Below, piece by piece: positions 7,758 to 15,171 of a stretch of DNA of 35,215 nt (the stretch's first letter is position 1; each line of letters opens with the position of its first letter). Source of the DNA: Paenibacillus sp. (GTDB lineage Bacteria > Bacillota > Bacilli > Paenibacillales > Paenibacillaceae); contig JAIRVF010000152.1 of the NCBI GenBank assembly GCA_031254035.1, positions 1 through 35,215 on the forward strand, in the 5' to 3' direction. Made by a program: the position numbers and the translations under genes. Below the pieces are notes generated by a model, which was not told the origin of the DNA, searched no databases, and worked only from the letters and a program-made list of their open reading frames with translations.

Positions 7758-9669
7758 GCTGCTCCCCCCAATACCGATCTAAAAACTGCTGAAATTGTTC
7801 TCGGTCTGCCGCATTCATGTTGAACATCATACTTTCAATTTTTACCGATGAGATCGGAGCAGCCGCAACATAATTGCCGTCCCGGTATTCAATAATATTG
7901 CGAGCAGTCCAGACCCGTCCGTTGCTTCTCATGTAAACTTCCTTTTGCAATTCGAGCAGTGCATCCATTTTGCTTTCCATGGTTTCGCCAATAGGTGAAG
8001 ATTTCTCCTTACTGAACAAATCCTCATCATACGTTACCGGTACGATCTCCGTAATTCGTTCGATATAACGTCTGCCGTCATTTTCTTTTCTAAGATGGAT
8101 ATCCCACTTCACGGCATTGACTACCTGCTCCTCGGCGATTCTTTCATTTTGGAAAACCCCTGTCTTAAGCAGGGAATTTCGCAATGACCACACCAATTCT
8201 CTTGCTGTCGTCGCATGGTGAGTGAAGACCGTAAACAAACTTGCGACCTGGGACATCTGAATCATCCATGCCGCAACCGGGTCGGTAGCAACTTCCCCGA
8301 GGATATTGACCGAGCCGTCCGTTTTTTTCTGGAGATCGAGTCCGGCCTGTCCGGTAATGCTGTCTGTCTCTCTAAACGAAAGGATGTTGCGCTCGGGATA
8401 AAGCCTTCTTAAATGAAGTTCAAAGGTCATTTCCTGAATCCGCAGCGTCAATGTGGCATAAATATACTTCACGGCAGCCATAATCAAACTTGTTTTCCCT
8501 GAACCCTGCGGCCCCGTAAAGGCGGTAACCTGGGCTCCTTTCATCAGATGCTTGATCATCTCCCGCGGCAGCTCGGCGTTCTCTGCTTTTTTCGAAGAAA
8601 CCAGCCGTTCCAGGTTCATATTCGGCAGATCGAACTTCCGGACGAAAAATGCCCAGCTCTCCGCAAAAGGTGGACGTACGACAACTACGCGCGAGCCGTC
8701 CTTCATTTCGTTTACCTTATAGCCGTTCGTTTCGGTAAGCTGGCCCGGATTATCATATTTGTAGATGTTCTGGCATACGCGCTTCAGTTCAAGCTCTGAT
8801 CTGAAGCTCAGGAATGATAAATGAATTGATTTCCCCCGAAAAAATATCCACACGCTTTGATAACCGGGGTGCTTCGCATGCTTCATGCCATGCAAAAGTT
8901 CCATCTCGTCTTCGATAACCTGCATGCTGACCGGAATGCCCGATACGCCCCCGGATACGCCGTCAATGGACATGTCCCTGATTTCATCTATAACGCCAAA
9001 ACCTTTGTAGTGCTGATAAATCCGCTGGACCACAATCTTGAGCTTGTCCACATATTCCAAACCCGACCGATACTCCTGGCCAAAAATCCGGTCGATCTCT
9101 TCCCCCGTAATGATATAGGAATCCACCGTCCCGTCTTCGATTACCTTCTTAGGAGTGTCGAGCCCGTATTTGTCAATCCATTTCGAAAGCCCCTGAAAAC
9201 CGTATTGATGTTTGTACAAGTAAAGCATGATATCGAACTTGTCCTGATGGCTCAGCCGCTCCGGATCATCAAAAGGAATGACACGATTGATGTTCTCCCC
9301 ATCCAATCCGTAATTTTTGTCCAGCAGGTCATAAATGTATTCCTTCAGGTAAATCTTCTCCTGGATATCGCCCGAGGTTGCATTTTTCATGGCACTTCTC
9401 AGTTCGGAAACGATAGCCTGTCTTCGTTGGTACTCTTCTCCCGACAGTCCCATATCCAGCAGGTTGCTATTCACGTACTCATTGATGGTCCGTTTGACGT
9501 AATTCAGTATCGTTTCAAACTTGTAATGCTCCTGATCATGGGATTGTTTCTTGCCTTGAACTTGGTCTGAATTTGAGGGCTTTTGATTAAATTTGAACAA
9601 TAAAAACACAATCAGCAGAATTAAAATGAGAACAATAACAACAAAGTTAATCATGAAAGCCAAGCCCAT
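7750..9669 (-). CDS. CpaF/TadA-like pilus motor ATPase with N-terminal membrane anchor
   Basis: A 639-residue member of the VirB11/CpaF family, the ATPase that should power pilus assembly or secretion. Walker A is GPQGSGKT (386-393). The Walker B-like region is ILGEVATDP (about 456-464), corresponding to the GEVRG motif of CpaF with the Arg-Gly replaced, and a His box follows (FTHHATT, about 482-488). The CpaF N-terminal domain is recognisable around IDEIRDMSIDGVSGGVSG (227-244). Unlike classical CpaF, residues 6-26 form a hydrophobic helix, so this ATPase is probably membrane-tethered. It sits between the MinD-like proteins and the platform gene. Confidence 0.87.
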   Translation of the reverse strand: MGLAFMINFVVIVLILILLIVFLLFKFNQKPSNSDQVQGKKQSHDQEHYKFETILNYVKRTINEYVNSNLLDMGLSGEEYQRRQAIVSELRSAMKNATSGDIQEKIYLKEYIYDLLDKNYGLDGENINRVIPFDDPERLSHQDKFDIMLYLYKHQYGFQGLSKWIDKYGLDTPKKVIEDGTVDSYIITGEEIDRIFGQEYRSGLEYVDKLKIVVQRIYQHYKGFGVIDEIRDMSIDGVSGGVSGIPVSMQVIEDEMELLHGMKHAKHPGYQSVWIFFRGKSIHLSFLSFRSELELKRVCQNIYKYDNPGQLTETNGYKVNEMKDGSRVVVVRPPFAESWAFFVRKFDLPNMNLERLVSSKKAENAELPREMIKHLMKGAQVTAFTGPQGSGKTSLIMAAVKYIYATLTLRIQEMTFELHLRRLYPERNILSFRETDSITGQAGLDLQKKTDGSVNILGEVATDPVAAWMIQMSQVASLFTVFTHHATTARELVWSLRNSLLKTGVFQNERIAEEQVVNAVKWDIHLRKENDGRRYIERITEIVPVTYDEDLFSKEKSSPIGETMESKMDALLELQKEVYMRSNGRVWTARNIIEYRDGNYVAAAPISSVKIESMMFNMNAADREQFQQFLDRYWGEQHG

Positions 9670-10515
9670 TTATAAGGCCCTTCTTTCCGTCTGCTTGCTC
9701 TGTGCATACACTTCGATCCGATCCAGGATACATTCGGCAATTTGCTGGATTTCTTTCATGAACATATAGTTCTCATGCTGCTTGTTCACATTTTTATTTC
9801 TGGCGAAGAATCCTCTGATATCCCCATCATTTAAGTGATCTCTAAATTCCGTATTGTAGGAAAGCGGAAATATTCCACCCTTATATTTGTACTTGGCTGC
9901 AATATTCTTCACTTTATATTTAGAATCATGATCATACTGCGTGAGCAGAAGGATATGGGGAACATGATGTAGTGCCTCTGGCCAATACTCTTTGGATGGG
10001 TCAAAATATTTATTTAAAACATTTACATTCTGATTGAGGCAAACCACGATCAAATCGGAATCGCTCATCAGCTGGTTGGTTACCACTTGATTGCTGCCGC
10101 TGTGCCCATCCAAAAGGATTGCTTCATAATAATCTTCAGCCTTAGCAAATATGACATTGATAATATCCGTGGCATTTTCAAAATGAAGCTTGTCCGATTT
10201 CTCTGTCGCCTGAAGCAGGTCCAACCGTCCACGTTCAATCGGCAGGGCATGGTTTTTAATGGTATCCCTTTCCAGCTTATTGCTTCGCGCAGCCCGCTCC
10301 AAGGCATCGATGCCACGCGACGAAATATTCGATAACGGCTTATTATAGTAAGAAATCGCTTTGCCAAAGAACCTTTCCAAAGTAAAATCTGACCATTGAG
10401 GCTGGGATACTAAGGTACGGACCGTATAATCGGAACCCAGAAAAGCTGCAACCGCAGCGGTTGCGCTTGTAATGCCCAGCCCATGCTGCATTCCCCAAAA
10501 TGTTACTCTTCCCAT
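9670..10515 (-). CDS. MinD/ParA-superfamily protein with degenerate P-loop (Tad locus)
   Basis: A 281-residue protein; the ATG at 10515 is chosen over an upstream in-frame ATG at 10551 because AAAGGAG lies nine bases before it and it follows the previous stop after one base. The N-terminus VTFWGMQHGLGITSATAAVA occupies the position of the ParA/MinD deviant Walker A motif, but the essential GKT/S lysine is replaced (GIT). YYEAILLDGHSG has the form of a MinD Walker B/switch strand, and DSDLIVVCLNQN is the usual following strand. It is probably a TadZ/CpaE-type localisation factor that no longer hydrolyses ATP, or binds it atypically. It is immediately followed by the motor ATPase gene. Confidence 0.72.
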   Translation of the reverse strand: MGRVTFWGMQHGLGITSATAAVAAFLGSDYTVRTLVSQPQWSDFTLERFFGKAISYYNKPLSNISSRGIDALERAARSNKLERDTIKNHALPIERGRLDLLQATEKSDKLHFENATDIINVIFAKAEDYYEAILLDGHSGSNQVVTNQLMSDSDLIVVCLNQNVNVLNKYFDPSKEYWPEALHHVPHILLLTQYDHDSKYKVKNIAAKYKYKGGIFPLSYNTEFRDHLNDGDIRGFFARNKNVNKQHENYMFMKEIQQIAECILDRIEVYAQSKQTERRAL

Positions 10516-10516
10516 C

Positions 10517-11206
10517 CTACTTACTCCTTTCCGCCTTCTTCCATAATGCATTCATCTGTTTGGGTTCAATCCCCAAAATGGATTCGACAATGCTCTTAAT
10601 CACCAGCTTATATTCGGGAGAAAGCCGTTTCAGTTGCACCGTGCTGGAAAATTGATTGTTGATTTTACGGCTCAAATCCCGTTCATCTGGCACATAAATC
10701 AAAGGCTCCATCCACTCAATTGGCAAATGATCATATTGCTGGATCAGAAATTCCTCCGTAAAGGTATGCTCAACCTCGCAAAGGGCTTTGGTCATGGTGA
10801 TCAGTTCCTCTTTAGGCAAGTTGCGAACTAGCGCTTCCAGCAATGCCTTGTTTTCTTGAATGGAAGGATTGTCATAGGAGGTCACCAAATAGAATTCATC
10901 CAAAGAAACCAGGCTGCCGATTTTGCCCGGGTCATCGACATCCACAATCACGTAATCATAAGCATCCGAAGCAGTAATTTCGCTAATTGCAGTTAAATCA
11001 GGAGCGGATTCGGCAATATCGAATGTATCGTATTGATGAATCTCAACTTCCATTTCCACTTTGGGATAGGCATATCGGTATCTTCCGCTTCGGGTCATAT
11101 CGGCCAGCAATACCTCATGCTCCATTCCGAGCAGCTTGCATACGTAAAATAAAAGATCCGTTTTATCACAATCTCCAATAAACACTACCTGCTTCACGAT
11201 CTTCAT
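10517..11206 (-). CDS. MinD-like protein lacking a canonical Walker A (Tad locus)
   Basis: A 229-residue cytosolic protein. VKQVVFIGDCDKTDLLFYVCKLLG occupies the place of the MinD P-loop but has only DKTD in place of KGGxGKT. YDYVIVDVDDPG (near residue 85) corresponds to the Walker B strand, followed by DEFYLVTSYDNPSIQENK. The C-terminal third is charged and helical. It starts three bases after the CpaB-like gene (AAGTGAGGT, then ATG) and ends one base before the next MinD-like gene. The second of three adjacent MinD-like proteins. An ATP-independent scaffold or regulator is inferred. Confidence 0.65.
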   Translation of the reverse strand: MKIVKQVVFIGDCDKTDLLFYVCKLLGMEHEVLLADMTRSGRYRYAYPKVEMEVEIHQYDTFDIAESAPDLTAISEITASDAYDYVIVDVDDPGKIGSLVSLDEFYLVTSYDNPSIQENKALLEALVRNLPKEELITMTKALCEVEHTFTEEFLIQQYDHLPIEWMEPLIYVPDERDLSRKINNQFSSTVQLKRLSPEYKLVIKSIVESILGIEPKQMNALWKKAERSK

Positions 11207-11209
11207 ACC

Positions 11210-12232
11210 TCACTTCTTGATGGGAACTGAAACATTATTATCATTGAAAATTTGAGTCGAATTGCTCTGATTGATTGCCTGATCAGGCGCTTGGCCTCCG
11301 TTTTGCGAATTGCCGTCGTCAATCAATGGATTTTGCTGAACCGAGCCTTCCGGTTGATCCGGATTCGCATGATATTCAAACGCTTTCGAATCATCCTTGC
11401 TCTTCCCGTTTACGTATTTTTGGACGTCTTCCTCTGGCATGGATTTCAAATCCTGTTCCAGCTTGTCGCGGACCTTGCGCTCCATCTCCGACTTGGCCAC
11501 TTCAATAATGTTCGGGTCAAGATCAATCAGATCCTGAACCTTCGGATTAGGCGGATAAGTGACGATCGCTTGTTGCTGCATATATGGATCTACGTAATTC
11601 AACGCATAGATGGAAGCATTATTGATGTATGCATCCACGATGGCGCTCGACATAGTCAAAATCTCTTTCTCGCTCATGTTATACCAGACGGTGCCTGTAA
11701 GCAGGTCATTAACTTTTTTCTTTGATAGCACAATGTAATCCTGGCCTGTTGGGAATTTGATGCGCACGTCGACGAATTCATCCTTTTTCAGCTTCAAAGG
11801 CAATTCGATCACTCGGAACTCCTGAATACGGAGATCGTCCGGCGTAATTCCCTCTTCGAAGACCATCGGTTCCGTAATGACCGCATTGGCTTGAATATTG
11901 ATTTTAATGAATTTGCCAGCAACGGACTGCCTGTCCAGCGTATTAGCCGGAACCGAGTTCTTCGGCACGCTGATCGTCTGCAAATCCTCTTCCCGAAGCC
12001 GGTCGCCCGCCGCGTGATCTTTATTGACCACGGTAACGTCAACCCGTTCTTCATTAAGCCTCTTTTCGGCTTCGTTAAGCTTCATCTGGATCTCAGCCGT
12101 GCGTTTCTCATATTTGTTATGTATGTAATTGAAGTAGAGATAGCCGACAATAACGCAAATTAACAATACGGCCGCTCCACCGATCAATGAAGCAAACAGC
12201 AGCCGTTTTTGTCGAAAACGAATCCTTGACAT
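11210..12232 (-). CDS. CpaB/RcpC-like SAF-domain pilus assembly protein
   Basis: A 340-residue protein with an N-terminal membrane helix (about 11-34), a predicted coiled coil (38-62, YEKRTAEIQMKLNEAEKRLN) and then a SAF domain (about 65-125) with the usual VTVVNKDHAAGDRLREEDL and IKINIQANAVITEPMV. SAF domains of CpaB/RcpC are extracytoplasmic and thought to stabilise the pilus channel or bind cell wall glycans. The C-terminal tail (from about 290) is Gln/Asn/Pro-rich and disordered. The start at 12232 has GGAAGGAG well placed. It is the first gene of the downstream pilus transcription unit. Confidence 0.78.
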   Translation of the reverse strand: MSRIRFRQKRLLFASLIGGAAVLLICVIVGYLYFNYIHNKYEKRTAEIQMKLNEAEKRLNEERVDVTVVNKDHAAGDRLREEDLQTISVPKNSVPANTLDRQSVAGKFIKINIQANAVITEPMVFEEGITPDDLRIQEFRVIELPLKLKKDEFVDVRIKFPTGQDYIVLSKKKVNDLLTGTVWYNMSEKEILTMSSAIVDAYINNASIYALNYVDPYMQQQAIVTYPPNPKVQDLIDLDPNIIEVAKSEMERKVRDKLEQDLKSMPEEDVQKYVNGKSKDDSKAFEYHANPDQPEGSVQQNPLIDDGNSQNGGQAPDQAINQSNSTQIFNDNNVSVPIKK

Positions 12233-12290
12233 CTTTCTGCTCCTTCCACATGTTAACGCTCGCTACCAAACGGCATGTTTCTCGTTGCTC

Positions 12291-12344
12291 TTAAGCGATA
12301 GTCATCATATAGTTCTCTGTCACCACTCTTCCTTCTTTCGACAT
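12291..12344 (-). other. Possible 17-codon leader ORF in the pilus operon 5' UTR
   Basis: ATG at 12344, TAA at 12291-12293; predicted MSKEGRVVTENYMMTIA. The frame is open for several codons upstream, and a TTG nine bases earlier could also serve as a start. There is no strong ribosome site, and the whole lies between the extended -10 promoter and the CpaB-like start. It could be a leader peptide, a gene remnant or chance. Confidence 0.2.
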
Positions 12345-12383
12345 TGCATCCAAAATACCTAATAAATCCCCAAATGTAGGAAA

Positions 12384-12392
12384 ATTATATCA
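12384..12392 (-). promoter_or_regulatory. Extended -10 promoter for CpaB-to-TadE operon
   Basis: TGATATAAT on the minus strand, a perfect TGnTATAAT. No clear -35 is present. The predicted transcript would start near 12377, about 145 nt ahead of the CpaB-like start codon and downstream of the terminator at 12487-12515, so it fits an independent second transcription unit. Confidence 0.5.
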
Positions 12393-12486
12393 TATACTTT
12401 TTGAAAATCCTGTCGTTTTTTGAATTAATTTATTTAAAAAAGAAAAAAATGGTGTTCAAGGACTGATTCCATAGTCATAATCCAAC

Positions 12487-12515
12487 AAAAAAAACGCCAA
12501 ATCCGAGATTTGGCG
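12487..12515 (-). terminator. Rho-independent terminator after TadZ-like gene
   Basis: On the minus strand CGCCAAATC, a short loop, then GATTTGGCG followed by eight T residues. It lies 14 bases after the stop of the gene at 12529 and separates the two-gene GGDEF/TadZ unit from the CpaB operon. Confidence 0.9.
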
Positions 12516-12528
12516 AATGCTATGGTGT

Positions 12529-13779
12529 CTATAACTTCACAAGCAATACGATAACTAGAATAATAATAGTCAGAACACATGCTCCGATGATGCTGTACAA
12601 GATATTTTTGGTGGATGCCTTCTTCTTCTCCCCCAGGTATTTTTTGAGAACATTATTCAACAAAGCGTCCGTATCTGACTGGGTTTTATATGGGTCAGGA
12701 TGCGGGGGAATTCTATATATCAGGTTACCGGGAATCTCCTTTCTGATATCTTTGATCCCAAGTTTCTCTATAAACGGAATGCAGTAGAGCCAATTCGATT
12801 GGTCCATATGTTTGTGCTTCTCCCGGAATTGGACGATTTGCGGCTGTCTCCATTCGCTGCCTGACCCTACAATGATTTGCACCCCGGCCCTATAAAACTC
12901 ATGCCCCCAATCATTATCCTCCATGTTGCCGATATCCAGAATCAAATAGTCATAGCCATAGCTGATCAGCTTGCTCATGTCCTCCGAACTGCTGCTTTTG
13001 TAATATTCAACGCCGTTGATATTAAAATGTGTCGTTTGGCTTACGAAGTCCTTGATCCCTTCATATGCATGCTCGATCCGGCTGAAGTCGCGGGAGTTAT
13101 TCGCCTCCTTGACGGCAGCTTTATAGCCCTTTCTGTTCAGATAATTAGCGATCAGAATGCTGAAATGAGTGGCCCCCATCTTGGATTCCGCTCCCGCTAC
13201 AGCAACGGTAATCGTGCCGATAATGCGATCCTGAATAATGACGCGTTCTTGAACCGGCAGATCGGGCAATTCAAGGTCCATCACATCCGCTCCATGCAGC
13301 GGAGCCGCTGTTAATCTGGACGTATAACGGTATATCTTGTCTTTAATCCGCTCCATATTGAATTCCGAATCTTCGATGATTTCCGTTCCGGAAGTCTGAT
13401 TATTACCCGGCTGCAGCTTAATCAGCGCTTTGATAATCGATTTAGGGTTCGTGCCGGGTGCGGTCGTAATGACCGTGATCCCCATTTCCGCCAATTGGTG
13501 AATCATTCCGTCATCATCCTGGCGATCCAGCGCGATAACAATCACGGGAACCTGGTTGCGATAGGATCTGTATTGTCTTAATCCTTCCATGAAAGCTTTA
13601 GGTTCCACGCAGTCCATATCCAAAATCAATGTCGAGATATTGATTCTGGCCGCCGATTGGCAGTTCTCCCAAAATTGCTCCGGCGTAAACCTGCCAACCT
13701 TTTCAAAACTTATATCCATGTTCCCGATAGCTTCATGTACATAAGGAGCCGTTTTATTCGAAATGATGACCGCGTTCAT
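12529..13779 (-). CDS. TadZ/CpaE-like protein: receiver-like domain, degenerate MinD domain, C-terminal TM
   Basis: A 416-residue protein. Residues 1-125 have a receiver-like pattern (TLILDMDCVEP, PVIVIALD, VITTAPG). Residues 185-385 are MinD/ParA-like: AVAGAESKMGATHFS (194-207) is the P-loop equivalent, with Ala instead of the catalytic Lys, and DYLILDIGN (277-285) is the Walker B strand. The C-terminus has a hydrophobic helix (392-414), which is unusual for TadZ and would tether the protein to the membrane. Receiver-like plus MinD is the TadZ/CpaE layout, used to position the pilus machine. Its start overlaps the stop of the GGDEF gene (ATGA). Confidence 0.75.
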   Translation of the reverse strand: MNAVIISNKTAPYVHEAIGNMDISFEKVGRFTPEQFWENCQSAARINISTLILDMDCVEPKAFMEGLRQYRSYRNQVPVIVIALDRQDDDGMIHQLAEMGITVITTAPGTNPKSIIKALIKLQPGNNQTSGTEIIEDSEFNMERIKDKIYRYTSRLTAAPLHGADVMDLELPDLPVQERVIIQDRIIGTITVAVAGAESKMGATHFSILIANYLNRKGYKAAVKEANNSRDFSRIEHAYEGIKDFVSQTTHFNINGVEYYKSSSSEDMSKLISYGYDYLILDIGNMEDNDWGHEFYRAGVQIIVGSGSEWRQPQIVQFREKHKHMDQSNWLYCIPFIEKLGIKDIRKEIPGNLIYRIPPHPDPYKTQSDTDALLNNVLKKYLGEKKKASTKNILYSIIGACVLTIIILVIVLLVKL

Positions 13780-14861
13780 TTTTGCACCCCGCTATCCGAT
13801 AAGATTCTGCTCTGTTCCAGTCCGTAGATTTTGTCCAAACCGTGTTTCCGCGAACGTTCAGCCAATTGTCCCGCCTCATGAATAACATGTTCCAACTCGC
13901 TGTCTTCTCTCAGCAACATGTGACCTGTAAAGATCGACCCGGGAGCTTCAAATTCTAATCTCATCCGGATCCGATCCGACAAATCCCCGATTTCCACATC
14001 GGGTTTCGTGACCAGAACCGCAAAACCGTTTTGCGCATAACGACCTGAAATTCCAAATCCCTCCGTATATTTCATGGTGGCGATCCCCAAATTTTTAAGA
14101 AGAACGTCGTTTGATAATCCGGTCCCATCGCCGTTCTCGGCAATGTCGATATAAATCATCCCAAAGGCTTGTTTCCGGTTGACCCATTGACGAGCCTGCT
14201 GCATAAAATGCTTGCGCGTAAGCAGCCCCGTTATTTCATCATGCGTGGATGTAAAGGTTGCAGCCTGCATAATCCCCACAATCCTCTCAAACAACAAGGA
14301 AAACATGGCCATCAGCGTAAAAATCAAAAACAAATTACCAAACAGCAGCAATCGTTCCACTTTCGTCATCGCCCATACAAAAAGGCAAAGCGCATACACG
14401 CTATAAAGAGCAATAGCCAGGGTGTTTCGCAACCGTTCATTCTCAGAAAACAGCTTAAATGCGGAGTAGAGTCCCAGCAGCGCAACGATCAATAGAATTA
14501 GCAGCGTAGACATTTCCGTAGGAAGGAAAAGCGAAGCCGCAGCGGTTAACACCATCAAAAAGGCAGTGCCCAGATGAACATACAGCCGATCGGAACGTTT
14601 ATGGTAAAAAAGCCTAAAGCTGTTCATCTGCTGCATAATCAAACTGCACGTAAACAAGGATGCGAAAAACATATATACGACACCAGGCTTACCCGAAAAG
14701 GATGCCAACCCTATCGCCGCAAATACCCCCAATAAAGCTGCACCGGAAAAATTCAAATAAAGCTGAGTTTTCCATCTTAAGTACATCAAGACACACATCA
14801 ACAATAAAACCAAGCTGATTCCAATGATCAATCCATCCTGCAAGGCTTGAAAACGCTCCAC
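13776..14861 (-). CDS. Seven-TM protein with degenerate GGDEF domain
   Basis: A 361-residue protein. Residues 1-200 contain about seven hydrophobic helices. Residues 206-345 resemble a GGDEF domain: THDEITGLLTRKHFMQQ matches the conserved DxLTGLxNR start and GMIYIDI the first core strand, but the signature loop reads GRYAQNGF instead of RYGGDEF. Cyclic-di-GMP synthesis is therefore unlikely; GTP or ligand sensing or a structural role is possible. The GTG start at 14861 has TAGGAGGGAG upstream. It is co-transcribed with the TadZ-like gene. Degenerate GGDEF proteins beside pilus genes often act as effectors, but that is inference here. Confidence 0.78.
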   Translation of the reverse strand: MERFQALQDGLIIGISLVLLLMCVLMYLRWKTQLYLNFSGAALLGVFAAIGLASFSGKPGVVYMFFASLFTCSLIMQQMNSFRLFYHKRSDRLYVHLGTAFLMVLTAAASLFLPTEMSTLLILLIVALLGLYSAFKLFSENERLRNTLAIALYSVYALCLFVWAMTKVERLLLFGNLFLIFTLMAMFSLLFERIVGIMQAATFTSTHDEITGLLTRKHFMQQARQWVNRKQAFGMIYIDIAENGDGTGLSNDVLLKNLGIATMKYTEGFGISGRYAQNGFAVLVTKPDVEIGDLSDRIRMRLEFEAPGSIFTGHMLLREDSELEHVIHEAGQLAERSRKHGLDKIYGLEQSRILSDSGVQK

Positions 14862-14872
14862 GACGCTCCCTC

Positions 14873-14893
14873 CTAAATCCTTAGTTCGTTCAT
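14873..14893 (-). other. Minimal 6-codon ORF overlapping the GGDEF gene's ribosome site
   Basis: ATG at 14893 to TAG at 14873-14875 (MNELRI). The stop codon overlaps the TTTAGGAGGG ribosome binding site of the GGDEF-like gene. It could couple translation, but the length is well within chance. Confidence 0.15.
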
Positions 14894-14992
14894 TGTAAAA
14901 CTCGAATCGTTATTTTCAAGGACTCTATGTATGGGTTCCAATTTCCAAGATAGGTATTTATCCTCACTCCCTTGTATCCTTTGTACTAGGAG

Positions 14993-15001
14993 ATTATACC
15001 A
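14993..15001 (-). promoter_or_regulatory. Extended -10 promoter for GGDEF/TadZ-like unit
   Basis: TGGTATAAT on the minus strand, again a perfect TGnTATAAT without an evident -35. It lies about 130 bases ahead of the GTG start at 14861 and downstream of the gerC terminator. Confidence 0.5.
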
Positions 15002-15084
15002 CCAAAATTATGAAAAATATGTCGTAATTTGTGTTTTATTGATCGTTTGTGGATTAATGTGAAATATATTCTATTAACCAACGC

Positions 15085-15113
15085 AAAAAAGGCTGACATG
15101 CTTCATGTCAGCC
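15085..15113 (-). terminator. Rho-independent terminator of the ger operon
   Basis: Minus strand GGCTGACATG, loop AAG, CATGTCAGCC, then TTTTTT. A perfect ten-base stem located about 60 bases after the gerC stop. Confidence 0.93.
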
Positions 15114-15171
15114 GAAAATTGAAAAATAGTGTCCACCCCGAGTGGATCCAACGCTGCGGAACGAAGTCGAA

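Larger units (their letters stand above)
12233..12486. other. Intergenic region ahead of the CpaB-like gene
   Basis: About 250 bases without a convincing gene. It holds the extended -10 element at 12384-12392, a 5' leader of about 145 nt and the small ORF described separately. The leader was checked by eye for a c-di-GMP riboswitch because of the GGDEF neighbour; the conserved segments are absent. Confidence 0.6.
14862..15084. other. Intergenic region between gerC terminator and GGDEF-like gene
   Basis: Contains the extended -10 element at 14993-15001 and a leader of about 125 nt. No further gene, structured RNA or repeat is recognised. Confidence 0.5.

Noticed and set aside
8857..9570. A 237-codon plus-strand ORF
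   Set aside because: Antisense to the CpaF-like gene with no ribosome site or recognisable motif; a shadow frame.
12233..12383. c-di-GMP riboswitch ahead of the CpaB-like gene
   Set aside because: Considered because of the GGDEF protein nearby, but the conserved riboswitch core segments are absent.
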